Positions 35,304 to 49,260 of a stretch of DNA of 57,669 bases are shown here, one piece after another. The notes under the pieces were generated by a model. It saw only the letters and a list, made by a program, of their open reading frames with translations, did not search any database and was not told the origin of the DNA. The position numbers and the translations under genes are program-made. The DNA is taken from contig NW_019091378.1 of NCBI RefSeq assembly GCF_001949145.1, positions 1,501,390-1,559,058 of the forward strand. The letters are read 5' to 3'. This DNA comes from Acanthaster planci (Eukaryota > Echinodermata > Asteroidea > Valvatida > Acanthasteridae). Every line of letters starts with the position of its first letter. Position 1 is the stretch's first letter.

Positions 35304-38300
35304 AATGCATGTCACTCCCCAACAACTGACAATCCCACTACAGGACATGTAGCAGGGCAAATGTCACATGCTGAGAGCATTTTACAAAGAGCATGAACAT
35401 GTAGTATGCAGAGAACTTTACTAGTACATGTATGAGCAAATTTGGATGCTTATTTAAAGATTGTATCAGATAGATTCAACTACTCCAAAGCACTCTTCTG
35501 AGCACCACGGAAATTAGCCTCCTACAGGAAATAATTTATTATTTATTTTTAAATTCTGGCTTCAGGAGCTGTGCTGGGGGATGAAAGAGGGAATGATCAA
35601 AGAAAGTGCCCCACTGAAACATTGCAGCACATGGGAAACATAATGGTTCTGTGTCATTCATCAATCTGTGTCCAACATATGGGAAGAGGACGGAGGGGGA
35701 TGCATTAAGAAATGACACAAACAAAACATCGCACCAAATCCTCTCTGTTGATTAATCTTTACCAAGTCTGGTCAGCCTAGGCAATACTAATGAGTACCAT
35801 ATCCTCTGAAAAGTAGTCAATCTTTGGGCCTGTTTGTTTCACATGGATCTGGATAGTGTTGGTTTGCGCTATCCATCAGGTGGGGTTCTGGTGTTGGTGA
35901 AGCAAGTTCTGCATCACTGATGGCAATCGGGATCTGCCCGATGCAAACGGGCTCTTTGTTTCTTGGCATTTCTCATGGGCCTTGTTACTGCAGGACAGGT
36001 AACTCTATGTATATGTTTAACTCAACCATCAAAGACAGATCATTAAATTCCAACCACCTGTCCCAACCGGAAAGAGGTGACCATCAAAAAGAAAAAAGCC
36101 TGATGATGCCTCAATGCGTACTCGTACATGTAGATCTGCTCTGATAATGTCCATTTTAATTGGGTCTGGCTGGGTTGAGTTAACGGTTGAGCTGGGCCAA
36201 GTTGGTTTTTGCTTTTCCTTTTTATTTTTCTAGTTTGTTTTCTCTTGCTTTGTTTTTGACACCAGCATCCCCCTTGGCTTATTGACAAAACAGCTTTTGT
36301 GCAATTGTCATCCCACATGCTGGTACATACATGTAAAAGGCCTGCCAACTTGGTGGCAGTAATCAATAACTTTGGCAGTGGCATATTACCCTAATTGATT
36401 CACCATGCTGCATTAAAAAATTAGATTTGCAATATACGTAAACGTGTACACGTACACGAGCATAAAAAACCATGTAAACCAGGCTTGAAGCAAGCCATGA
36501 ATCCTTTCTTGTGGCTCTCCTATAATTCATATTTTCTGTCAAGAGGGCATCCGTTCATGGATAGTTAGAAAGTTACACAGTTATAAAGTTACAAAGAATC
36601 CCTAAAGTAAATCATTTTCCTTACAATAAATAAGCATCTTTTCTGTGAGACAAGGAATGAACCATTATTAGTACATGTATACCAGTGTGATGGGAAACCA
36701 ATTAAATTACAATTTATAGACTCCAGACGGAAGTATCTCCCTCCTCAAATGCCAAATTATGTTGACATCACGTGTAGTACACGTACATTCCTAAAGAAAC
36801 CATCAGTTTTGAAATTATACAAAACAAAGCGTAAACTAAGGTCAGTAATTTTATTCAGAAGTCACCAGGGAGCACAGTATGGAATTTGTCCCAAGAAAGT
36901 GAGAATAACATTCTTACAACACAGAGACAGGTTAAGTCAAAGCAAATTTGTCAGAATTTCCACTCAACTTCACAAGCAAGAGGAGGTACATGTACAGATA
37001 TGATACAAGTGTGTGTCAAAGTTGTCTTATTTCCTACAGCCAATACAGCTAATGCAGCTAAAATGTGCATTTGTAATACAGTGAAGAAACCATGTGATGC
37101 ATGTTTTATGTAAACAGATGGACCACTCTAAACTTACCAACAGTTTTCTCTGATGTGCGGACAACTTCAGCCACAAGAGAACAAAATTCAAAAATTCAGT
37201 GTGACAAAAGCTTCTCTACAGTATCTTAAGATTCAACCTCCAGCCCATCAAACTCAAAGGATATAATCAATCCCCTTGGTAAGTGGCTCTCTTGAAGTGA
37301 CTATTCCAACAGAAGCACAATGACAGAATGACTCTTTGCACAATGATGATACTGATGCATTGACAACACTTTGCTCCCTCTGAACACACAACCACACGTG
37401 TCTGCAATGGGCGACTCACCAGCTTCTGACACCACACAGCGGTACAGTCTTCACACTGCAGTTGCACACACACAGCACCTGATGCATAAAGTGGCTATGC
37501 ACGTACATGTACACAGAGAACAATACCTGTGTAGCATGTACGTATGCCAGTTCGCACTCCAGCCCTGCTAGCTTGCTCAGGATCCGTCACGTAATGAAGT
37601 CGTCATGTTTCATCGGCTCTTTCAAATATTGGCTGCCCACTTTGGCTTCTTGGGCAATATTGACTGTGTGCGAGTCTGTGAAAGATGAGGAGAAAAAAAG
37701 TGGCTTCTGATTAAATCATGAAAGTAATTCAAGGTAGGGAATTCATAGAGGCTATGTTAATCATGACTAACCTCGCATACGAGCTATGAGAGGAAATGGC
37801 TAAAAGGATAAAATAGAATGCCTCAAGAAAAAACTGAAGTCATGAGTTTATTATCTTGTTATTACGATGCTTCCAAGCCATGCACGAGCAGTCATCATGA
37901 CAGGAAAGATTATATTATGTTCCAGCTTAAACTTTAAATACCGATGGATAACAGAAATACACATGAACAGTACACAAAGAAATACATGCACTAAACATAC
38001 CAGAAGAGTGTACAAACATGCATCTACAATGTACATGTACCTGTTCAGTACCAGCAAGTACAAAACACGTGTTACATGATAGGGGAGGAAGTTGTTACAG
38101 GGACAAATTTATATCCTCAAGACTCGGTCCCGATTTTCCCTTGTGCCAGCTGACAGCCATCTTCTTTTGCCATCTGTGGACGATTTCCATTAAACAGTAA
38201 TATTCATCCTTAGGATTCTCAAGTGCGTTGTGTGGTGCAAGAGTGGCGATTGCCATATTACTTCGTGAAAAATTCTCAGCGATATCTTGGTGAACAAAAC

Positions 38301-38705
38301 ACAAAATTATGTATCTACTTGTACAACATGGACGATGTGCATTCACTTTACTGCTATGTGATTGACCTGTAATAAGTTACATGTATCCTTCGACCAGGAA
38401 ACTAAATAATATTTGTCACATCCTGTACATGTAGATGTATGTACCACCTTAGCCATGGTATCAATGGATACATCTGAAAACCATAGCAACAGGTTTTCAA
38501 TTATCCTTCATATATTCAACTCACCACATAACTTTTGTTGAATGCAGACTAAATCAGGCACAATTCTGTTCCCAGAACACACCATGAACAAGTCACACGT
38601 GCATCGTACCGTATGCAAATGCCGGTTAGACAGCGAGAGAGTTGGCGCGAGTGGAAGGAATTCGCCTCTTAAATACATATTGACCGGGAAACCCAGAGAC
38701 CTGCG

Positions 38706-38719
38706 GTTGCCATGGCAAT
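38706..38719. promoter_or_regulatory. RFX X-box-like motif
   Basis: GTTGCCATGGCAAT matches the X-box consensus except for its last base. It lies about 4.3 kb upstream of the PPEF start codon. Function is inferred. Confidence 0.4.
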
Positions 38720-39412
38720 GCTGATGGCATGTGTGCATGAAGAACCAATGACGAGAGCTAATCATGATCTTTTGTACAGATGTACATATGGCATTCTGCT
38801 TCACCACAGTCTCGCCTTTGAATTACTTGCTGAGTAGTTTCTTAATTGACATTACACTTTCTTGCGTACTCTTAAATACATGTATGATGCCTGTAAGTCC
38901 CGTTCACAATGCTCTGTTGCTATCGCATTGTTGCATGTGCAAACCAGGGGTGAGATTTGAAGAAAACAAAATATCCACAAAATAATCACCAGAGGTTCTA
39001 AGGGCCCCACAGTAGTGTATGGTCAATGGTATACAAAATTTTGTTTTTGCCTAAACACACCCCCCCCCAAAAATTTGTTGTTTGTTCTTTCAACTTTTAT
39101 GAAAGCCTAAATGGTTTGCTAAGGATTTTCAAGAGTTTTTAGAACAGACTGTTTGAAAAATCCTGAAATCGGGAAAATCATGACAAATCTAAACCCTGAC
39201 AAATATATGATGTAGTAGATGAAAACACATCCTCAACAGTAAAGTGAAAATGTGAGATTTTGGGTCAAAACAATTGAAAGATGTTTTTCATTATTTACAG
39301 ATAGGAATGAATACATGTATGTGCTTGGTTGGTTTAAACTAACACTGATAATTACCTCACCTGCAGCTCAGGCATAAGTCGTACGTGTCCACTCTCCTAA
39401 GGCAGTCTAAAA

Positions 39413-39436
39413 TATACATGTACATGTACATGTACG
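39413..39436. repeat. ACATGT hexamer repeat patch
   Basis: About 24 bases of tandem hexamer between PPEF and the second gene. Confidence 0.85.
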
Positions 39437-41924
39437 TTTAAAACCAGCCAGGCAGTAACTTACATGTACATTTAACCCTATGGTACCAGTTACATGTACC
39501 TCCCAGCCGTATTTAAAGATCTAACAAGATAAGACCAGCCATTCAAATTACACTGGCCATCCAGCACTCAATTTTAACCTCTGCTCAACTTCTCGTGAAA
39601 AATGAAACCGGAGGGGAAAGTGCAGGTGATCGGTATCAGCACTTAACACCAGTGTAAACACTGCCGGGTGATTTTGACAGATTATCAACAGTACCTTAGC
39701 ACTGAACAAGGAAAGTTTTAAAAGGCATTCAAATCGGCAACCAAGCTACATGTATGCATAACAAAAATGTACATTGCAGAAGGTATGACATGCTTATATG
39801 AAAGCACAAAGTACATTTCACCGGTACTAAAAAAAATTGATCTGAAGTGTATCAACAGGAAGGATTTGAGTTTTATTGGAACAAGATATCCATTTCCCAC
39901 ACAGTAATGAAACAGTAACTGCTGTGGAAACACTTGAAGCCATATACATGGGGGTGTATGTACATGTGTAAAAAGCATTTCCTGCATCTTACCACTGGAT
40001 TCCCCTATTACACGTGCATGTACATGTACTCCTGGCTATGCTATGAAATTAAATACCAAGTATACATGTACATGTACGTGTACGTGTTCATGTATGTAAA
40101 ATAATCAGAAGTTCTCTTTCATTGAATTAAAATTCTTTAGGGATCCAAATGGTTATATTTTGTGGCATTCTTAGGAACCTACTGTACTAGTACAAGAATT
40201 TGAATTGCCCTAGTAGCGTACAATGTACCGGTACCTACAACAGATACTAATGAAAGGTTGTGCTTTGTTCTCCGAGAGGTTGTTCTGTAATTTGCAAAGA
40301 TTTCTAGTAAGAAATCAATAAATGAAACTAGGTAGGCATTGTTTTTGGACATCACAGTCCTAAAAGAGCAGCTCTTTTTGAATCAGTTCATCATTTCACA
40401 GTTCAACAAAATTGCTATGCAATGACAAGTAAGAAAACAATTAAGTAACTTTGCTTCTAATTCCCCTTAATGTGGTATGTTTAAAGCATGTAGTAAGCAG
40501 GTGAACAAGCAAGCATCTACATGTATTCAGTTCACTTATCAATAACCAATTTTCGGTTGGGAATTATTGTCAATTGAAAACAACTGTCCAAATGACAGTC
40601 GAGACACCGACCCATTCTCCTCTGCTCCAAAATTTAAAGGCTGTTTATAGGATTTACAAGATCTCAAAAGTGGGACTGCAGAATTACCCGGTATCACACT
40701 ACATAATAGTGTCATACAATCTGTGAAATCTTACTGTCATTTTCGAGAAAAGAGGATTTTTTTTTCACTCAGCGTGCATTGTTAAAGAGGAAACGCAAAC
40801 TTGAAGGCACCAGTACATGTAAATCTGCCAACATTACTACACGAAGCCATAGAAAAAATGCAATTTTTGAGGGCCATAATTGGTCTGCAGATCGCCCTTG
40901 CCCGTGCACTGTCCAGGCACTCAGGAACATCCTGTGGCCCAGGATTTATTATTACATGGGCAAAAATGTCAAAAAGTTCATATGCTGGTCACAAAAACAG
41001 TTGCGAAAATATGACATTGTGCCCATGCAGGGTTAGTAAAACAGTCTACATGTACGTGGCCAAGTGTCATGCATCAAACTCTGAGATTGACTGCCTGTAA
41101 ACTTGTAGGACATGTTCAAGATGGTGCTTGTCCCTGCAAATTTCTGGGCTTGGCATCTCTCCAACTACTGTTAAACAGCACAGTGCCCACAAAGTGAACG
41201 CTAATGTGACAATCTTTTACAGCACAGAAAAATGCATGGAGCTAAATTTGTAATTGCATCCTGCCTTTCAAGGTGTTTAATCAAGCACATATATCATTAC
41301 CAGCTGCAAGTGTTGCTCCCAGTTTGCCCCGTCTGAGTAAACACGTAACTTGTTTTCTACCCATCAAGTTGTGCTTTCATCACAGTGTACATGTGGCAGA
41401 ATCCCGCTCAACTGTCACCCCGCTTCTTGCCAGCTTGTTATGACAAATTGCAAGGAAGCCAGCCGAGGCAATAGGCGTATCTTAATTACCACCAGCCAAT
41501 TTGGGGCCCTCGCAGCTGCCACGGCTCGCGCCGCCGTTCTGTGAAAAACTTACGGCTTTTTCTTCCCCTCTGTATTGTCTGTTTTGTTTTTCAAGTGCTG
41601 GACTTTCAACTGCCAAGCCATCATTTATTTCTTTGAAGTACCTCCGGCTGCATTTCGTTGCTGGTCACCGCTGAACGCAGAGTAAATATAGAGAACTTAA
41701 TGATACCACTCTTGGCTGGATAACAGCACTGGACTTTACACTTTCTATCCATCAATTGCAACACATGAAGATACTGGTTTTTTAGTATTTTCTCTTTCAT
41801 AAAACTCTGCTAACTACTGATGCTGTCTGCTGGACTTTTTTACGTATTCCTGCCTGAAATTCCACTATACGTGTATATCTTTTCTGTTCAGTTTCTCGGA
41901 ACATGGTGTTTATTTATAGTTACA

Positions 41925-41938
41925 GTTGCTAAGGTAAC
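41925..41938. promoter_or_regulatory. RFX X-box-like motif
   Basis: GTTGCTAAGGTAAC is a perfect inverted X-box of the GTTGCY-AA-GGTAAC type, about 7.5 kb upstream of the PPEF start codon. Function is inferred. Confidence 0.4.
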
Positions 41939-44900
41939 AGCTATGGCCTGCTCAAACAGGTCATAATAACAAGCCATCTCAGAAGGCAGAACTGACCTTT
42001 GAACTCATCATCAGGAGAAATAACACTGCATGTACCTGGATCACCAACAAAGTACATGTACTTACAGGTACATGCCTGTTGATGATACAGACATACATCT
42101 GCTCAAACATACAGTACATTAAGGAGCTTTCTCTCATCAAAACTGTAATACAAGAATGCCTCATTCCCCCCCCTCCCAAGTTTCTGAACTCCTAATTTTG
42201 ATATATCATGGGATAATGTACCAGTAAGGGTTGAGAATGGCCATGAGAATGACAATCTGACAATAAACTACGCATTGTGTGCACATGTAGAACCTGCAAG
42301 CACGCTCAGAGTCGAGAAATGTCAGTATCTCACATCAAAGCATTCAACACTTGTGTTGCTGCAAAACTGAACAGTAACATGCATGAAAAAAGTGGCTCTG
42401 AAAACAAATATGAGCTTCGCTGAACAATCTGGTGACACTGGTACATGTACCTGTACTAGTGCAAGTGCTTGCAGGTGTTGGGTCCAATCGATTGATGTGC
42501 ACCATTGCTCAATCTTTGCCTGATCTGTCAATTATTGTGATGTTTTTACTGATAATTCTGCCATCAGGTATTCCTCACTTCTTTCTAATTCACTGCTGTG
42601 GAAGAGTGTTTAAGATAAGGGCAGTTATTAAAGAGAAAATCAACTGAAAAAAGAAATGTTATCCCACAAACTAATGCGCCCGACACAAGATAGAGGTTAT
42701 GCATAAACGCTGCCTCAAAGGGCAAGAGTTTCATATCACTGGGACAGGCATGAGTAAACCTTCTGTACATTCATTGGAACTACTGGTACATTAAAATAAC
42801 AAAAGCAGCCTCTGAGACAAGGATGCAAACCACACGTGTTTAAGGTCGTGACCAAGAACAGAACCCCACCTGCCTCGCAATCCCAATTGGCCTGTCCTAC
42901 ATATATGGACAAAATATTGGCCTTAAGATCAAGTCATGTAAGTTGTTGAACGGTCAAATTGTGTATGCTGCCGTCCCCTCCCCATCCCAAACTGTTGATC
43001 CATTTATTACTACCATCATCTATGTGTACCAGGTTTGGACATCATGAGGCATACTGGGGGTGAGGAATAGCAAATTGTAGATTCCAATTCCAGTAATCAT
43101 GGACATTCACGTCCAACTTTAATTCATGTGCAGACACGGCACATGTACAGCCTGATGTACCAGTAGCCAGCATGCATGGTGTCAGTTGAACATTACGTGT
43201 AACAAATCTGGCCAATTACTGATGACTTTGCAGTCAATTCATACAGTTCACATGACTCCTGCCATTTGATTAAAATTCAAGAAGTTCCCTTAAGCATTAA
43301 GAGAACATGATGGGTATACACCTACATGTACGTGGCTTCAAGATTTTCCCATGTAGCTTCTCATTTATTAAAGGCCACTCGCAATGTAAATTCTTAATCT
43401 ACATGTAAATCCAGTAAATGTTCTTTTTTGAGTCCTGTGTCACTGGATTTTCAATTTTTGTTTTGATTTGAAGGGCAATTTTGTGCTTCTTTGGTTTTTA
43501 TGCAAACCACCATATTAAGTAACATACATGTATTACATGTAACAAGCAAAAGTGTGATGTCACCCAAGTTTTGGAAATTTACCTGTAATAGTGTACATTT
43601 TATTTACTTGGATGATTTGGTTTTTCCACTTATGACAGGGCAGCAGCCAAACTTTTCCCACAAACAGTTTCAAGAGCAAATTTGGGGTGCACAATTTGAA
43701 CCGAAAGCCCCCAAATAAACAGTGTTTTCCTGTTACGGCATCGTGAAACATCAGCACCTTCATTGTTGGAAAAAGCATGGGAAAATGTGAATGTTTGATA
43801 AAAGCGCCCTAGAAAAAGTCAGATAGGTTTTTTACATTTAGGAGGGGTAGAAAATTGCACCAAAAAATTTACAAAGTAAAATTCACATCATCAACCAAAG
43901 ATTTTCCGCTTGGGGATCTTTTGTACCGGTAACTTTCAACAATGAGAAATGATTGCAAATCAAACCACACAAATGAATAGTAGTTCATAGCAGTTTTGTA
44001 TAAGAGCACTTCTTGTTTGACAGAGACCATTCTATTGCACACAGAAACACCTGCTCTGTAATACATGTACATCTCTTGCTGAGAGCACAGAGCTACATGT
44101 ACATGTAGGACACAAGCTGAAAGCCTTTACAGCACGAGCAATCCCATTAATACCTGATTCAATTTAACTCCAGAAACCCCACCATCCTAAAGTATGTGTA
44201 ATCCAATTTATACTGAAGTTCCTTCAGACAAATTGCAGCTTTAAAAGTGAAGGGTTTCAGCATTTTCCCTGGTCTGCAGCTACATGTAGACAACTCCTGT
44301 GTCTCAAAACAAGTGAAATGTCATCTGCCTGGAAATACTCCATGACCAAAGACTCTCAGCAGCACATGTGGGGACATGCCAAATTGCTTTTTACCTTGGG
44401 AAATACTCCAATTGGGGAAGTACATTTGGGTCTTCCCTGTCTCTAGTAGGAATGAAAATGTCGAGTCAACTGCATCCCTCTTTTATGGGCAGCTACTGGT
44501 GACTGTAATGGCTCTGCCAAATTGCCTTTGAATGCAGGAATACATGTACATGTTTGTACATGTACCAAAATTTGGAAAAACTACATTTTTAGTCCCTGTT
44601 ATACTTCTTGGTTCTTTTCAATCCAAGTTTTCAATAAATACCATTCTTTGTTACAAACAGTGACCACCATTTTTTTGTGGGCTGAAGTTTGCCACAAATT
44701 GGCATCCTGATTGGCAAATCAGTTTTGCCTCAGAAGGCACTTCAGTGTCACAACCAACGGAAGCTGTTTTCTTCAGCAGATATTTTGTTATTTAGTGTTG
44801 CAATATTAGTGTGATGTTTATTTTCCAGAAATGTGAATTGTTCTTTCGATTCTGAACTCACATGCAGAGTACCGACCCCTTGTTGGCAAAAATTGCAGCT

Positions 44901-45545
44901 GCGATGTACATGTACGTGTACTGGGGTAAGTAGCAAAAGAAAGGTCTAACATTTATAAAAAGAAAATGTGGAATCAAAAATCTAAAGATTAGGAGATTTC
45001 CCAGAACATGTAAAATACATAGCATTGCTGTACTCAACAACGCAGTGGAAAATACATCACCTTTGGTACGCTCTCATGCATTTTTTTTGGTTTTGGTGGA
45101 AAGTTGCTTGTGGCAAATTGTGTGCTTAAAATAAAATTAAAAACAGTCCCGAACTTTTGTGAAACTGAAAAAACAAATTCATTTTGCAATTTGCTGTGGG
45201 TCACTGACAACAGAAAACATATTCTGACTTCCCAGACGACAAAGCACATATACTTACAAACAATTAATGACACACACTAATTATGTCTAATAATGACAGC
45301 CATAAAATGCACAAAAAGGCAGGCTACCAGCGTGCTAAAACAAACCGAGACTGTAAGCAACCCATAAACACAATGTGACATATAAGAAGTGAGACATTTA
45401 TTTGTGAATTATGCAGAAGAACAGATTTCCAGTGATACATGTAGATGTGTGTGTGGAGGGAAGGGATACCACACATATCTTGCATGTACATGTACATTGG
45501 TACCAGAAATACTGACTGTACCCATAAACTATAGTAGTTGTAGAA

Positions 45546-45570
45546 ACTGTTTTCTTTTTCAGAAAACAGT
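45546..45570. repeat. Perfect 10-bp-stem hairpin
   Basis: ACTGTTTTCT and AGAAAACAGT around the 5-base loop TTTTC. It stands alone, with no recognised neighbour. Confidence 0.6.
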
Positions 45571-48500
45571 ATTTAGAGATCTCAAGTTGAATTAAAATCA
45601 GAGAACAGCCAGCTGAAAGTTTGCTTCAAACATGTCCGGTGGAACAAAGACATTTGGTAGTATAAAAAAAAGTGCAATGGTAAAAAAGGAACATACAAAA
45701 TGTGGTTAAACTAAAAACATTAAAATGACATACTCCTCAAATTCTCGCTTTGTCACACTATACTGGGAAAACGAGGATTTCCAACTAAATGATCACTCTG
45801 TATTGACAGGCCACAAGTTTATAAATGCCATACCTAAGGTTTACTTTTCATATGTGCTACGTCATGCATCAGAGAGGAATTCATGGTTGATTGTAGAATC
45901 GGCATACACATGAACGACGCATACAATTGACTTGGCAATAGTCCGAAATATTTCAAGACCAAATTTAATGAAACTTCTTGTAATTACAGTAAATGCATAA
46001 TGACATCCGCCAAAACAGGTTCACACTGGTATCAGAACTCGCCTGTTCTGTTTCCTCCCCCCCACCTTATCGGTCATGGATCACTGCCCGTGCACACTTG
46101 TTAAAAATGCACCTTTGGTTGTCACGACAACTCAACAAAATGGCTTGCATACCTGAACCTTGGCATGCATGCAACCCCTTGGTACCAGTACCGGGTCAGC
46201 ATTGAGTGAAAGAGTAATTTACACGTACACGTAGGTAAACCACGTTCCTTCCTCTGCGCAGTTTAACACTGGCAAATACTGGGGGAAAAAAAACACAACA
46301 TATCGGATGTACTGATTCTAGTACATGGGGATTTTTTTCCCAATTAGCATAAAAATTAAATGCCTTTCACACAAAATAATAATGTGCTATTTTCTGGTAC
46401 TTCAATTATGTTTAAGTGTGTCTGATGACCTCAATAGTTGCAAATGTTATCAGGCAGAAAACTGGCACTGTTTGAGGAGGTATGAAACTTTTCACAAGCT
46501 GATTTTCATCTTAAATATCTCGGTTTTGAAAGACATCTTTATTATTTTCACCAAAATTACGTGTGGATAAGGGCATAACAGCCAAATAACTATAGATTTT
46601 TAAGAAGGCCTCTTCTAAATCATAGTACATTTAAATTGGCCTACATGTGTACATATAGTAAATAATCTTTTTTCTTTTGGCTTTTTTTCGTTTTGATCTT
46701 TAATTTCAAGGTGGCCAACTGGCTGAAAACAAAGATTACTATAACAGATTGATATATTTGCCAACTCATACAACTTCTTTGTGTTGTTTTCTCAGATACA
46801 TAAAAACACTATCGATGTTGAAGGTGCTCACACATGTTCAAGACACCAATCGATACAGTGAAGGACAAAAATGAAAAGAAAACTTAACAAACAAAAAAAC
46901 ACGCCGCCAAGGTGATCAAGATTTACTGGAAATGGGAAGACAGACGAGAAACTACTGCCAGACAACAGCAGCAAGCCTTGAGCATTAATTAATATTGACA
47001 TGATTGCAGACCTTGAAAACTGGCACGTCGCTGGGCCCTAAATGAGGCATGAAGCAAATTACAAAATGATTTCATGACTCCAGAGAACAATAGCTCTAGC
47101 TACAGGACCTGTACTTGGCCAAGAGGAGAATTACACTCAAGAGCAGGCTTGCTCTGTGCCTAATATCGTAAACTACACACATGTTGGCACTCAACAGGGA
47201 AGAGAAGTGTTTGGATTGCCCCTCATAGAAACACAGTTCGTTAAGTAATCCATGTTAAAGTGGAGCCCCACAAAGCTCGCTGGTTGAGACGTTAAGAGAT
47301 CTCCATTAGCAAGGACGACACCTAAGCAATTCTTTCCCACAAGGTATTGGGAAGTACTGAGCATGTAGTGCTCTGTAATAATGTTCGCAAAGGGCAAACC
47401 AAACAATCAAAATCAACATTACATCTTGCCGAAACATGTACCGGTACACACAAAGAAAATTCATTCCAGATGCAGGGTTCATGATATTCTGAACCTACCC
47501 CTCCAGCCTTGACCCAACCTATGGGGATATAAGGCACTGTATTGTGTCACAATGAGTTGCAAGTTGCTAGAGCTTGAAAAATTGAGTAAATGCCTTTGAA
47601 GGATTCTTGCACAATCTAACAGTTAGGAACCTCCATCCACATGATATCCATTTTCATCAGGACATCAAACGAGGGAATAATGATACCGTAAGCTGACCAC
47701 TGAGAATTCTGCTGCCTGTACAGGTACACTGCGCTGGAAAAATACAACTCTCCTGTTCATTGCAAAACTAAAGCCTTCTAGTGGTTGGGCTATGATGTTT
47801 CAAGCTAGGGTGTAAGGGAGAAAGCTTGGAGGCACTGAACCAGGCAGAGTAAATTTATTCATTGTGGGACTAGATTTAAAACAATATTCGCAAATACCGT
47901 ACCTCAAGAGAAGTCTCCCTATTCACAGTGATCCGCACACATTTGTATTAGTGTGGTTCCCTGACCACAGATTTCCCTGACAGTTGGAATTATTGGATCT
48001 GGTACCCGAAGCAACATAAGCACTTGTTACGCTGCACCTGTTTTTGTCACATCACTACGGCCACACAGAATGCAGATGTATGGATCGTCGAGGGATTTAT
48101 GGGTCAGGATGGCAGGAAAAGGCTCACTTTTTGCCAATAATGTAGGTTACACTCTACAAAATACACACATGCATGGTATTTTCATATATAGGCCTAGGCC
48201 GACCTATTATTATGGGTTTTTTAGGGGAAGATTTGCTCAAGAAAGCGCAAACGGAGGTTTTCTCTGATATGATTGCAGGGCACTTTTCAAAAACTGTTGT
48301 GTACAGAACCATCAAACATCAGGAATCAGTAAGGCCTATGAAATAGCACCTTACTGTTCAGAAAGTGAGAAATCCTCCTTTATTTTCGCCTGCCTGTACA
48401 ATCCCTAGATCTCCTTTTGTGGTGAATGACTTTCCTGTAGCTTAGGCCCCTAAACCCTTTCGTAAATAAAACTCATTTATTGAGGAAAGTGCTCTTTATT

Positions 48501-48639
48501 TAATATTTTCCAATCCAGCAAAGATGTATGTTAAACTGGACACACACAAAAAAACTCCTGCCCTAAGATAAAAAAGAACGCTCGTCAATTATTTTATTTT
48601 ATCATGGCCTCGTAATACGAATTGCCTATTTGCGCGTTT

Positions 48640-49260
48640 GCGAAGATCTGAACATTGTGGTCGGGCAACCGGAATCATCCACATGTTGAAAAAGGCGATT
48701 TGTACAGAGTCCAAGTCATTTCACTCGGACTTGGCCAGGTCGTTTTGGATAAGAAACAGAAGTCCCGTACCATTAGGGCTGCGTACCTGTGTGTCTTGAG
48801 TCTTCTTTTCTCTACACACCACCGACCGTTCGTAATGTTCAGTGCACTTCCTTCCGCCGGAATTCCAGATCCTCACGAGTCGTTACTTTTTAACTTTTGT
48901 CAGCTTTTTCCAGAACTTCCGTTTCTTGCCATCATTCACGTGTGCTAGCTAGCTGTTGTTGATCGTTGCCAAAGACGAAAACATATCAAAAAGGGGGATC
49001 AAGTGTCCAATTTTGTGTTAATAATGTGGCTTCAACAATGTAAACGCACAAAGGTTACAAATAATTGTTAAACATGTTATTTTGTTTATTTATTTGTTCA
49101 TATGTATAGTATCCGAGGTATTTGAAAAAGGAGCAAAACAGCAAGAACAACAACATCCATTTTGCACTAGCCCCTATTTGAGAAAATAGACGCAACCGTT
49201 CGTCACCCAGCGCTGAACCACTGATCTCTGCACTCGCTTTTGCGCTTGCGGGCGCCGGGT
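48640..49260. promoter_or_regulatory. CpG-richer, promoter-like patch
   Basis: Against a CpG-poor background this stretch has several CpG-containing motifs: GCGCGTTTGCG, CCGACCGTTCG, GCCGGAAT, a CACGTG E-box near 48.94 kb and a GCGCTTGCGGGCGCCGGG run near 49.24 kb. ETS-type GGAA cores read on the minus strand near 48.86 and 48.92 kb. A possible minus-strand donor CACACAG|GTACGC lies near 48.79 kb. A distal PPEF promoter with a non-coding first exon would fit, but nothing proves transcription. Confidence 0.25.

Noticed and set aside
36749-37113. Two overlapping plus-strand open frames of 75-84 residues
   Set aside because: No domain, no splice signals of note, AT-rich composition. Not supportable as a gene.
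38095-38346. 83-residue minus-strand open frame upstream of PPEF
   Set aside because: No similarity to a PPEF N-terminus and no in-frame link to exon 1. The PPEF start is better explained by the MGC exon.
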